A stretch of 20,119 bases of DNA from a virus. Location: the IMG/VR virus record IMGVR_UViG_3300000325_000011, positions 8,793 to 28,911 of that record. One strand, 5' to 3'. A program made the translations under genes and the position numbers. Shown one piece after another: positions 7,918-15,612 of the stretch. The first letter of the stretch is position 1. Each line of letters opens with the position of its first letter. A model generated the notes under the pieces. It ran no database searches. It was not told the DNA's origin and saw nothing but the letters and a program-made list of their open reading frames with translations.

Positions 7918-10900
7918 ATGGCTATTACGAGAATTAAAACAGATCAGATAACTGATTCTGCTGTTACTACAGGAAAAATTGCAGATGATGCGATCACAGC
8001 AGCAAAATTAGCTGATTCGATCACATATGGTAGTGACTTAACAATCTCTGGCAATTTAACAGTTAGCGGAACAACCGTTGCTGTTGCGACTACGAACACC
8101 AGGGTTGATGATGCCATAATCTCATTAGCCCAAGGTACTTCTGGTTCACCAAGTGAGGATGCAGGTATCCTTATCGACCGCGGTTCAAGCGACAACGTTG
8201 CATTTTTATGGGACGAGTCAGCTGACCAATTTATTTTAAACAACGTCGGATCAGAAGACGGCGACACAGCAGGTAACGTCACCTTAGGTGCTTACCAAAA
8301 CTTACAATTAGGTACACTTACTTTTGCCACTCTTAATGATGGCACGACCGCAATGACATCTACTACTGCAGAATTGAACTTAATTGATGGTTCAGGTGCT
8401 GGTACAATTGTTAACAGCAAGGCAGTAATTTACGGCTCAAGCGGTGAAGTTAATGCAACTACACTACAAATTGGTGGTTCAAGCATTACATCAACAGCTG
8501 CTGAACTAAATCTTGTTGATGGTATAACCGCAGGTACAGCAGCAGCTAGTAAAGCAGTTATACTTGATGGTAGCAAAGATATTGCTGGCCTTAATGACGT
8601 TAGTGCAGCAGGTATTACACTTAGTGACTTAACTGACAACCGTGTTGTGATTGCTGGTACAAGTGGTATTCTTGAAGATGATGCCAACTTTACATTCGAC
8701 GGTACTACATTTACCGTTGGTGGTGGTGATATTTCAGTATTCAGTGCAACTGTTGCTGGTGTTGGTAATTTTGACGGTGCATTAACCGTTGATGGATTAC
8801 TAAGTGCTGATGGCGGCCTTAATACAAATGACGACTTTACAGTTGACACAGACGGTAACGTTGTTGCTGTTGGATTAGTAACAACTGGTGTTATGGACTT
8901 TAACAACACTACAGAAGCAACAAGTGCCACAACTGGTGCTGTTCAAATAGCAGGTGGTGTTGGTATTGCTAAAGACCTTTGGGTTGGTATTGACCTTGAC
9001 GTTGTTGGTGCTACTACACTTGACGGTGCAGTAACATTAGGCAACGCTTCCGGCGATGCAGTTACAGTCACAGGTACAGCAACATTTACCCCAAGTGCAG
9101 ACTTTGACGGTGGTTTCACTGTTGCAGGTTCACAAACAATTAACATGGGTGCAAACAGAGTACAAGCTGTTGCAGATCCAACCTCGGCACAAGACAGTGC
9201 TACAAAAGCATATGTTGATAGTCAAGTTAGTTCAGGTTCAAGTTTAACAATTGCCGCTGATACAGGGTCAAACGACACTGTAACAGTTGGTACAGACACA
9301 CTAACATTTTCTGGCACAAGTAACGAAGTTAACACCGCAGTTACTAACAATACTATTACAATTGGTTTACCAGATGATGTTACAGTTGGCGGTGTACTTA
9401 CAGTTACTGGTAACTTAGTTGTTAACGGTACTACAACTACACTTTCATCTACAAATACAGTTGTTGAAGATACACTTATCGAACTCAACACAGGTGCAGG
9501 TTCAAATGCAAACGATATGGGAATTATCATGGAACGTGGTTCCACTGGTGATAACGCTATCTTTATGTGGGATGAAAGTGCAGACGGGTTCCAAGTTGGT
9601 ACAACCACAGCCGTAGCAAGTGCAACAGGTAACATTAGTGTAACAGATGCTCCATTTGCAGCAGCCGCTATTACATCCAGTGGTGTTGTTACAGCAACTG
9701 GCTTTACTATTGGTAGTGCAGTTATTAACGAAGCAGAACTAGAGACAATTGACGGCATTACTGCTGGCACGGCCGCAGCAAGTAAAGCAGTTGTACTTGG
9801 CGGTTTTAAAGATATTACAGGTATTGGTACTGTTGGCTGTGGAGCAGTGACATCGACTGGTGTTGTTACTGGAACAGGGTTTACTATTGGTAGTGCAGTT
9901 ATTAACGAAGCAGAACTAGAGACAATTGATGGTGTTACGGCAGGTACAGTAGCAGCAAGCAAGGCTGTCGTAGTTGATGCAAACAAAGACATTGCTAGTT
10001 TCCGTAATCTCGGCGCAACCGGAGAAACTACACTAGGAAGTGCTATTGTTAGTGATCTAACTGACAACCGTATTGTGATTGCTGGTACATCAGGCGCACT
10101 AGAAGACGATGCTAACTTCACATTCGACGGTACAACGTTTACTGTTGGTGGTGGTGATAGTACTGTGTTTAGTGCTACAGTAGCTGGTGTTGGTAACTTT
10201 GATGGTGCATTAACAGTTGATGGACTTGCTAGTTTAGATGGTGGAATTAACACCAATGACGACTTTACAGTTGACGTAGACGGTAACGTTGTTGCTGTTG
10301 GATTAGTAACAACTGGTGTCATGGACTTTAACAACACTACAACTACAACAAGTGCTACAAGTGGTGCTGTTCAAGTTGCTGGTGGTGTTGGTGTTGCTGA
10401 AAACATTTATGCAGGTGGCACAATTACTGCTACTGGACAAATTCACGGCGATGCAACTACGACTTCAACTAGTGTAACAACTGGTTCTGGCGTATTTGAC
10501 GGTGGCTTAGGTGTTGCAGAAAACATCTTTGCAGGTGGGTTTATTAACACTGCTGATGACCTTAGAATCTTAGCAGATAATAAGCAACTTGAAATTGGTG
10601 CTGGTACAGACTTTACTATCGGACACAATGCTACAGATACAACTATTGCCAACGCAACTGGTATACTTGCTATTAATAGTGCAGGTGGAATCCGTATCAA
10701 CGAAGACAGTGCTAACGTAGACGTTGTTATTGAATCCAATGATAACGCTACTATGTTTATGGTAGACGGTTCTGCTAACAATGTTGGTATTGGTGGAGCA
10801 CCTAGTGCAAACGCCATACTTGATATTACAGGCACAGGTGCCATGATTATTCCAGTAGGAACAACTGCACAACGTCCAACAGGTGAAACAGGACAATTTA

Positions 10901-11742
10901 GGTATAATAGTACAACTAATGGTTTAGAATTTTATGATGATGCTGGATGGGAAAGTTTAAGCACTTCCTTTACACTTGCAACATCCCAGACATTTACTGG
11001 TGACGGTTCAGACCTTACATTTACACTTTCTGCACTAAGTGGATCAGATTCTTACACAACTGCTGGTGTATTTGTTAGTATTAACGGTGTTGTACAGCAA
11101 CCAACAGTTGTTTATGGTATCAGTGGTACTACACTTACATTTACTTCAGGAAGCGCACCAGCTAACGGTGACTTAATTGAGGTACGTAAGTTTACTACAA
11201 CCACAACAATTAAATCATTGGCTGATGGTGATGGTGATACACAGGTACAAGTTGAAGAAAGCAGTGATGAGGACAAAGTTCGCATTGATGCTGGTGGATC
11301 AGAAATTGCTGTTATTGACAGTAGTGGTATTACACTTACAACAGGTAGCTTTGTTGGTACAGCTACACAAGCACAATACGCTGACCTTGCAGAAAAATAC
11401 GCAAGTGATGAAGATATTGCTGCTGGTTCAGTTGTACATTTTGTAGGCGAAGGCAAAGTTGCATCATGCAATGCAGCAAACTGCCCTGTAGTAGCAGGTG
11501 TTGTTAGTACAGATCCAGCTTACTTAATGAACAGTAAGCAAGACGGTGTTGCATTAGCACTAGCTGGTCGTGTACCTACCAAGGTAACAGGCGCAGTTGC
11601 CGCAGGAGACTTAATGGTTTCCGCAGGTAACGGAATGGCAATGGCTAACAACGATGCCAAAATGGGTACAGTAATTGGTAAAGCAATCGAAGCCAACGAA
11701 GGCGGAGAAGGCGTTATTGAAGTACTAGTAATGATGATGTAA
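7918..11742 (+). CDS. Very large modular tail-fibre/adhesin protein (1274 aa)
   Basis: Probable main long fibre. The N-terminus MAITRIKTDQITDSAVTTG, followed by KIADDAI and AAKLAD, is a repeat-type head common in marine phage fibres. The body is built of duplicated modules: DAGILIDRGSSDNVAFLWDE (about residues 80-105) recurs as MGIIMERGSTGDNAIFMWDE near residue 535. AEL(N/E)xxDGxTAGTxAASKAV occurs four times, starting at bases 8368, 8500, 9733 and 9910. A 116-residue block occurs twice. Residues about 975-1140 (GTTAQRPTGETGQFRYN, FTGDGSDLTFTLS, SINGVVQ, QVEESSDEDKVRIDAG) match the C-terminal half of the 422-aa protein. The last 123 residues (YADLAEKYASDEDI, AGVVSTDPAYLMNS, LAGRVPTKVTGAVAAGDLMV, GTVIGKAIE) form a C-terminal domain shared with the 187-aa protein. 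It distantly recalls phage autoproteolytic fibre-tip domains, which I cannot confirm. AGGAGG lies 8 bases before the ATG. Confidence 0.85.
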   Translation: MAITRIKTDQITDSAVTTGKIADDAITAAKLADSITYGSDLTISGNLTVSGTTVAVATTNTRVDDAIISLAQGTSGSPSEDAGILIDRGSSDNVAFLWDESADQFILNNVGSEDGDTAGNVTLGAYQNLQLGTLTFATLNDGTTAMTSTTAELNLIDGSGAGTIVNSKAVIYGSSGEVNATTLQIGGSSITSTAAELNLVDGITAGTAAASKAVILDGSKDIAGLNDVSAAGITLSDLTDNRVVIAGTSGILEDDANFTFDGTTFTVGGGDISVFSATVAGVGNFDGALTVDGLLSADGGLNTNDDFTVDTDGNVVAVGLVTTGVMDFNNTTEATSATTGAVQIAGGVGIAKDLWVGIDLDVVGATTLDGAVTLGNASGDAVTVTGTATFTPSADFDGGFTVAGSQTINMGANRVQAVADPTSAQDSATKAYVDSQVSSGSSLTIAADTGSNDTVTVGTDTLTFSGTSNEVNTAVTNNTITIGLPDDVTVGGVLTVTGNLVVNGTTTTLSSTNTVVEDTLIELNTGAGSNANDMGIIMERGSTGDNAIFMWDESADGFQVGTTTAVASATGNISVTDAPFAAAAITSSGVVTATGFTIGSAVINEAELETIDGITAGTAAASKAVVLGGFKDITGIGTVGCGAVTSTGVVTGTGFTIGSAVINEAELETIDGVTAGTVAASKAVVVDANKDIASFRNLGATGETTLGSAIVSDLTDNRIVIAGTSGALEDDANFTFDGTTFTVGGGDSTVFSATVAGVGNFDGALTVDGLASLDGGINTNDDFTVDVDGNVVAVGLVTTGVMDFNNTTTTTSATSGAVQVAGGVGVAENIYAGGTITATGQIHGDATTTSTSVTTGSGVFDGGLGVAENIFAGGFINTADDLRILADNKQLEIGAGTDFTIGHNATDTTIANATGILAINSAGGIRINEDSANVDVVIESNDNATMFMVDGSANNVGIGGAPSANAILDITGTGAMIIPVGTTAQRPTGETGQFRYNSTTNGLEFYDDAGWESLSTSFTLATSQTFTGDGSDLTFTLSALSGSDSYTTAGVFVSINGVVQQPTVVYGISGTTLTFTSGSAPANGDLIEVRKFTTTTTIKSLADGDGDTQVQVEESSDEDKVRIDAGGSEIAVIDSSGITLTTGSFVGTATQAQYADLAEKYASDEDIAAGSVVHFVGEGKVASCNAANCPVVAGVVSTDPAYLMNSKQDGVALALAGRVPTKVTGAVAAGDLMVSAGNGMAMANNDAKMGTVIGKAIEANEGGEGVIEVLVMMM
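8623..8970 (+). repeat. 116-codon internal repeat, copy 1 (1274-aa fibre)
   Basis: Runs from [15 protein letters not shown] to AGGVGIA. It aligns without gaps to 10051-10398: by hand count 103 of 116 residues are identical. The first third also occurs in the 231-aa protein around 5972-6070. Confidence 0.85.
9703..9752 (+). repeat. Exact 50-base direct repeat, copy 1 (177-base period)
   Basis: Encodes FTIGSAVINEAELETI. It is identical base for base to 9880-9929. The start-to-start distance is 177 bases (59 codons), and the flanking residues (ITSSGVVTATG, then AGTAAASKAVV) also repeat, so this is a tandem 59-residue unit. Confidence 0.85.
9880..9929 (+). repeat. Exact 50-base direct repeat, copy 2 (177-base period)
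   Basis: Second copy of 9703-9752. The lack of any difference over 50 bases contrasts with the heavy synonymous divergence of other repeats in the region, which suggests a recent duplication or gene conversion. Confidence 0.85.
10051..10398 (+). repeat. 116-codon internal repeat, copy 2 (1274-aa fibre)
   Basis: Second copy of the block at 8623-8970, exactly the same length (348 bases), from SDLTDNRIVIAGTSG to AGGVGVA. Differences are mostly synonymous or conservative. This indicates in-frame duplication of a fibre-shaft segment. Confidence 0.85.
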
Positions 11743-11770
11743 TTCATTACATTTTCAAACTGAAAAAGAG

Positions 11771-11802
11771 ATAGGGAGGATTTAATCCTCCCTATTTTCT
11801 TG
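11771..11802 (+). terminator. Intrinsic terminator after the 1274-aa fibre gene
   Basis: A perfect 10-base stem (ATAGGGAGGA with TCCTCCCTAT) around a TTTAA loop is followed by TTTTCTT, and AAAAAGAG precedes the stem. It begins 29 bases after the stop codon at 11742. It should end the transcript of the 1274-aa gene just before the next late promoter. This is the clearest terminator of the window. Confidence 0.85.
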
Positions 11803-11810
11803 GATAAATA
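11803..11810 (+). promoter_or_regulatory. Late-promoter variant (GATAAATA)
   Basis: GATAAATACT directly follows the terminator's T-tract and lies 25 bases upstream of the ATG at 11836. It differs from TATAAATA at the first base only. The terminator-promoter pair makes the 667-aa gene the start of a separate late transcript. Confidence 0.65.
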
Positions 11811-11835
11811 CTAGCAACGAAATAAGGAGTTTTTC

Positions 11836-13839
11836 ATGGCACTTACTATGCCCAAAGCTAGTCAAATTAATTTTGATTTAACTAATATCTCAGATCCGAT
11901 TATTAGATTAAACAGCGGTGAAAGTGGAAGTGCTGATAAAGATACTGGTATAGTATTAGAACGTGGCAGTGATACAAACGTTGCATTACTATACGATGAA
12001 AGTGCAAACCAGTTTGCACTAGTTAATACTAACGAAGATGGTACAACTAGCGGCAATGTTACTATTGCAAGCTATGCTCCTGTCAAACTCTCAAATCTTG
12101 TAATTGCTGATGCTGGTAATATTGGATCAGCAAGTGATACAGATGCTATTGCTATTAGTTCTGGCGGCGTAGTAACTATGAATCAGATACCAGTATTCAG
12201 TGCCGGTATCAACGTCTCTGGTGGAACCATAGCAGGAACTCTTGCCACTGCGGCCCAAACAAATATTACTTCACTTGGCACATTAACTGCTCTTACTGTT
12301 GATGATGTTGCTATAAATGGTAAAGTAATGACTATGACAGGGTCAAGTAGCGATACTGCCGTGTTTACCGTTGGTACAAATGGTACACTTTCAATTGTTA
12401 CTACTGATACTGCCGCGGCAGCGGCTAACATTCAAATTACTGCTGATGGTACTGCCGAACTTGCAGGTACTACAGTCACATTAGATTCTAGTGGTGGAAT
12501 TACTCTTGATGCAGACAATGGAACAATTACATTTGCAGATGCTGGTGTTTCGTTAGGTACAATTACTTCTTCGGGGTATACCGGAAATGTAGTTGGTAAT
12601 GTAACAGGTAATGTAAGTGGTACAGCCGCAACCGTTACAACAGCCGCACAAACAAATATTACTTCACTCGGTACATTAACAACATTAACAGTTGATAATA
12701 TTATTATAAATGGCGCAAATATTGGTCATACATCCGATACTGATTCGATTGCTATTGCCGCTGATGGCGTAGTTACAATGAATCAAATACCTGTGTTTAG
12801 TGCAGGTATTAATGTGTCAGGTGGTACTATTGCTGGTACATTAGCAACTGCCGCACAAACAAATATTACAACTGTTGGTACACTAACTGCATTACAAGTA
12901 GATAATATCAATATTAACGGTAATGCAATAACAAGTACTGCTGGTATTGATCTAACGATTACCCCATTGGCAGGTCAACAGATTGTTCTTGATGGAACAA
13001 TTGTTGTTGATGCAGGAGTAGTCACCGGTGCAACGAGTATCACATCAACTGCATTTGTTGGCGATTTAACTGGTGATGTTACAGGTAATGCTGATACATT
13101 TACAGCAACAGCAAACAATTCTACAAATGAAACAGTTTATCCTGTTTTTGTAGATGGAGCAACTGGTACTCAAGGAGCAGAGACAGATACAGGGCTAACT
13201 TACAATCCATCAACGGGACTTCTTACTTCAACTGGATTCTCAGGGAACTTAACAGGTACACTACAAACTGCTGCTCAAGGCAATGTAACATCGTTGGGAA
13301 CATTGACAACGCTGACCGTTGATAATATCATCATTAATGGAACAAACATTGGTCACACTTCTGATACTGATGCCATTGCTATTGCCGCTGATGGTAAAGT
13401 TACGTTTAGTCAAGAAACAACTGTTACAACAGCTATTACACTAAATGCACAAGCAGATCTAAGATTTGCTGATGCAGATAGCAGTAATTGGCTTGCATTC
13501 CAAGCACCAAATACCGTGGGTAGTAACGTAACATGGACTTTACCATCAGCTGATGGTACTGAAGATCAAGTACTAAGCACAAATGGCAGCGGCACACTAG
13601 CTTGGGCTGATGCTGGGTCGGGTGGCAGTTCAAGCGCCAGTAGTTACCCCAACAGTACAGTTTCAACAATGCCAGGTAGTGCCGGTAACTACGACTTAGG
13701 AAAAAACACAGCTCAAGATACAGCAGAGACACCATTCGAAGCAGGTGGCGCAGATGCATTTGGAGTTAACTTAGGAACAGTATATAGTATGATGGATCCT
13801 GCTGGCACAACAACCACAGTTGATCTTGGTACGATGTAG
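11836..13839 (+). CDS. Modular tail-fibre protein with internal repeats (667 aa)
   Basis: Fibre-like structural protein. The head MALTMPKASQINFDLTN is followed by a DTGIVLERGSDTNVALLYDE module that is shared with the 1274-aa fibre. The central part holds repeats: VVTMNQIPVFSAGINVSGGT occurs twice, 600 bases apart, and TAAQ(T/G)N(I/V)T(S/T)(L/V)GTLT occurs four times. Most of these are followed by DNIIINGxNIGHTSDTD-like segments. Near the C-terminus, ADLRFADADSSNWLAFQAPN and WTLPSADGTEDQVLSTNGSG form a module I recognise from many marine phage fibres, followed by a Gly/Ser linker. The terminal 60 residues (YDLGKNTAQDTAETPFEAGG) have no recognised fold. AAGGAG is 6 bases before the ATG. The 187-aa gene follows after 25 bases. 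Confidence 0.83.
   Translation: MALTMPKASQINFDLTNISDPIIRLNSGESGSADKDTGIVLERGSDTNVALLYDESANQFALVNTNEDGTTSGNVTIASYAPVKLSNLVIADAGNIGSASDTDAIAISSGGVVTMNQIPVFSAGINVSGGTIAGTLATAAQTNITSLGTLTALTVDDVAINGKVMTMTGSSSDTAVFTVGTNGTLSIVTTDTAAAAANIQITADGTAELAGTTVTLDSSGGITLDADNGTITFADAGVSLGTITSSGYTGNVVGNVTGNVSGTAATVTTAAQTNITSLGTLTTLTVDNIIINGANIGHTSDTDSIAIAADGVVTMNQIPVFSAGINVSGGTIAGTLATAAQTNITTVGTLTALQVDNININGNAITSTAGIDLTITPLAGQQIVLDGTIVVDAGVVTGATSITSTAFVGDLTGDVTGNADTFTATANNSTNETVYPVFVDGATGTQGAETDTGLTYNPSTGLLTSTGFSGNLTGTLQTAAQGNVTSLGTLTTLTVDNIIINGTNIGHTSDTDAIAIAADGKVTFSQETTVTTAITLNAQADLRFADADSSNWLAFQAPNTVGSNVTWTLPSADGTEDQVLSTNGSGTLAWADAGSGGSSSASSYPNSTVSTMPGSAGNYDLGKNTAQDTAETPFEAGGADAFGVNLGTVYSMMDPAGTTTTVDLGTM
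12181..12270 (+). repeat. Protein-level repeat copy 1 in the 667-aa fibre (30 codons)
   Basis: Encodes NQIPVFSAGINVSGGTIAGT and then LATAAQTNIT. It is identical in protein sequence to 12781-12870, but 20 of the 30 codons differ synonymously. Confidence 0.88.
12781..12870 (+). repeat. Protein-level repeat copy 2 in the 667-aa fibre (30 codons)
   Basis: Second copy, 600 bases (200 codons) downstream of the first. All 30 residues are the same as in copy 1, with 20 codons changed. See the separate finding. Confidence 0.88.
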
Positions 13840-13864
13840 TAAATAATTTAAAAGGAATTTAATT

Positions 13865-14428
13865 ATGCCAACAACATTACAATTTAGAAGAGGTACAACT
13901 GCTCAAAACAATGCATTCACTGGCGCCGCTGGTGAGTTGTCAGTTGATTCAACACTGGATACAGTAAGAGTACATGATGGATCAACTGCTGGAGGTTTTC
14001 TACTAACATCTCGTACATCCTTATACGCTGATATTGCAGAACGTTATTGGGCTGACGGTGTATATGAACCAGGAACTGTACTAGTATTTGGTGGAGAAAA
14101 TGAAGTTACTGTTTCTACACAACCACAAGACACTAAGTTTGCTGGAGTAGTATCTACAGAACCCTATGCTATCATGAATAGCCCAAACAGAGAACCAGAC
14201 TTAACAGATGAGATGCATCCAGCATTAGCTCTTATAGGACGAGTTCCTTGCAATGTATCAGGATTTGTAAGAAAAGGAGACTTAATTGTAACTAGTACTG
14301 AAGTTGGTGCAGCCATGGCATGGCGTGATGAAAGCAATCCTCCGACAGGCAGTGTTATTGGCAAGAGCTTAGAAGACAAAGATGATAAAGCAGTAGGAGT
14401 TATTGAAGTAGTCGTTGGAGTTAGATAA
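13865..14428 (+). CDS. Short fibre/tip protein: RRGTT head plus YADIAE C-terminal domain (187 aa)
   Basis: Residues 1-50 (LQFRRGTTAQNNAFTGAAGE, LSVDSTLDTVRVHDGSTAGG) form the RRGT..GEL..D...V.DG head found at the N-terminus of many phage fibre, hyaluronidase-like and tropism-determinant proteins. Residues about 53-187 (YADIAERYWADGVYEPGTVL, FAGVVSTEPYAIMNS, LIGRVPCNVSGFVRKGDLIV, GSVIGKSLE, GVIEVVVG) match the last 123 residues of the 1274-aa fibre. The protein is therefore a head joined directly to a tip domain, with no shaft. AAAGGA lies 8 bases before the ATG. A weak late-promoter-like AGTAAATA lies at 13838-13845. It may be a short fibre or a tip that assembles with a longer one. Confidence 0.8.
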   Translation: MPTTLQFRRGTTAQNNAFTGAAGELSVDSTLDTVRVHDGSTAGGFLLTSRTSLYADIAERYWADGVYEPGTVLVFGGENEVTVSTQPQDTKFAGVVSTEPYAIMNSPNREPDLTDEMHPALALIGRVPCNVSGFVRKGDLIVTSTEVGAAMAWRDESNPPTGSVIGKSLEDKDDKAVGVIEVVVGVR

Positions 14429-14433
14429 CAAAT

Positions 14434-15189
14434 ATGTTTAAGTTTTATACGGCAGATTACGAGGGAGAGATGGTTTCAGATAGTCTGCATTGGAGAGACG
14501 GAAACAAAGATTCTAACGGAGTGTGGATACCAAAAACTGTTTTAAACGACGATCATACTAAAACCGCACACATTATAGGAAACGGTCCGAGTCGCGAAAA
14601 AATAAATTTGTTTTTACTTGACGGTCAGTCTGGCGGCGAAGGCGGTATTACCAGTGTTGGGCAATCTTATGGTTGTAACCAAACATTTGAAGAGTTTAAT
14701 CCTACGTTTTTATTCTGTGTTAATACTGAAATTTTAGAACAAATGGTGCTTACTGGCTATTATGAAGACAATATTGTGTATACAACTAGAAATAACTTAT
14801 TAAAGTTTCCAGGAAAGTTTCATCTATATCCACACTGGCAAAAGTTATACATGGGACCAGCAGCAATGCGTATGGCTTGTGCAGATGGACACAAAAGAGT
14901 ATACTTAATTGGTTTCGATTTTTATTTTGGAGAGGTGCATCATCTATACCCAGCAACTGACACTTCTTACTTGCCAATGGGAAATACAGAAACACTCCGG
15001 TCTAAACTTCTTAAGCAAGTATGTAACATAATTAAGTTATACGATGATGTTGAATTTTTTCATGTACTTAATACATTTAACAACAAGGTTGAACATCAAT
15101 TTGAGGAGTTTAAGTGGTTGCCAAATATTAAACCGATTGGTCTATTTGAGTATACAAACCAAACTGGACTAGGTGCTGTAGCCAAATAA
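14434..15189 (+). CDS. DUF115/MptE-like protein (251 aa)
   Basis: Cytoplasmic protein resembling the DUF115 (6-hydroxymethylpterin pyrophosphokinase MptE-like) group. That group also includes motility-associated Maf-type proteins linked to flagellin glycosylation. Supporting motifs are HIIGNGPSRE at residues 46-55 (a Gly-rich nucleotide-binding-like loop), GQSYGCNQTF at about 76-85 and YMGPAAMRMACADGHKRVYL followed by IGFDF at about 139-163. That is the sequence order of the family. No signal peptide or membrane segment is seen. It starts 5 bases after the fibre gene's stop without a convincing ribosome binding site, so translational coupling is likely. Its 3' end overlaps the convergent Nudix gene by 21 bases. 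Position suggests a role in modifying fibre proteins or glycans, but this is inference; a nucleotide-related enzyme is also possible. Confidence 0.65.
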   Translation: MFKFYTADYEGEMVSDSLHWRDGNKDSNGVWIPKTVLNDDHTKTAHIIGNGPSREKINLFLLDGQSGGEGGITSVGQSYGCNQTFEEFNPTFLFCVNTEILEQMVLTGYYEDNIVYTTRNNLLKFPGKFHLYPHWQKLYMGPAAMRMACADGHKRVYLIGFDFYFGEVHHLYPATDTSYLPMGNTETLRSKLLKQVCNIIKLYDDVEFFHVLNTFNNKVEHQFEEFKWLPNIKPIGLFEYTNQTGLGAVAK

Positions 15190-15612
15190 CTCTGAAATAG
15201 TTGTTATCTTTGCTCGTATCTCATTAACATTAATAGTATTAAATACTCCAGGATGCAACGGCCTTGGCCAACTGTCTATAGTTGTCCAAGCATAACCTTT
15301 ATGTTCTGTGTTTAGCATAGGTATAAATTCGCCTTCAACTACAGTAACAAAAGTGTGATATTCAAACTTTTTCTTTGTATTGATAAACTTTTCAATAGGA
15401 ATATGTTTTTCTACTTCACCAGTAAAGTTAATTTCTTCATGAATTTCTCTCATTAACCCTTGTATAATAGACTCATGTGGCTCTAGCTTCCCGCCAACAA
15501 ATGCCCAGGTGTTATCAAAACTAGTTTCGCTTCGTAATAAAAATAAAAATCTCTGTGTAGATTTGGCAAAAAATACAGTGCCAACACTTTGTTTTAAATT
15601 ACTATTGTCCAT
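15169..15612 (-). CDS. Nudix hydrolase (147 aa)
   Basis: Hydrolase of nucleoside diphosphates linked to another group. The Nudix box GX5EX7REUXEEXGU is visible at residues 41-63 (GKLEPHESIIQGLMREIHEE). The metal-binding Glu residues 56, 59 and 60 are intact, while the box's second Gly is Asn62. The usual strands are present: VGTVFFAK, RFLFLLRS and WAFVGGKL before the box, and YHTFVTVV and YAWTTID after it. Family members clean up oxidised or non-canonical nucleotides or decap nucleotides; the substrate cannot be predicted here. The start at 15612 overlaps the end of the gp15-like gene by 19 bases, with AAGG at suitable spacing. The last 21 bases overlap the convergent DUF115-like gene. Confidence 0.88.
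   Translation of the reverse strand: MDNSNLKQSVGTVFFAKSTQRFLFLLRSETSFDNTWAFVGGKLEPHESIIQGLMREIHEEINFTGEVEKHIPIEKFINTKKKFEYHTFVTVVEGEFIPMLNTEHKGYAWTTIDSWPRPLHPGVFNTINVNEIRAKITTISELFGYST

Noticed and set aside
9222-10337. Long minus-strand open frame (371 codons) opposite the 1274-aa fibre gene
   Set aside because: It lies fully within a well-supported gene, has Val/Pro/Ser-rich low-complexity sequence and mirrors the repeats of the plus strand. Thr/Ser/Ala/Gly-rich codons produce few antisense stops.
10240-10530. Possible programmed frameshift or gene break in the 1274-aa fibre
   Set aside because: The frame is continuous from 7918 to 11742 and the modules keep their order, so no break is needed.
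7918-11742. CRISPR-like periodic direct repeats
   Set aside because: The repeats are in-frame, of unequal length, and encode recurring protein modules rather than short identical repeats with unique spacers.
13865-14428. Possible diversity-generating retroelement target (Mtd-like head)
   Set aside because: The RRGTT head resembles tropism determinants, but no reverse transcriptase, no template repeat and no adenine-biased variable repeat is visible in the window.
14786-14995. Minus-strand frame of 69 codons opposite the DUF115-like gene
   Set aside because: Antisense to a gene with recognisable motifs; no start signal and no motif of its own.
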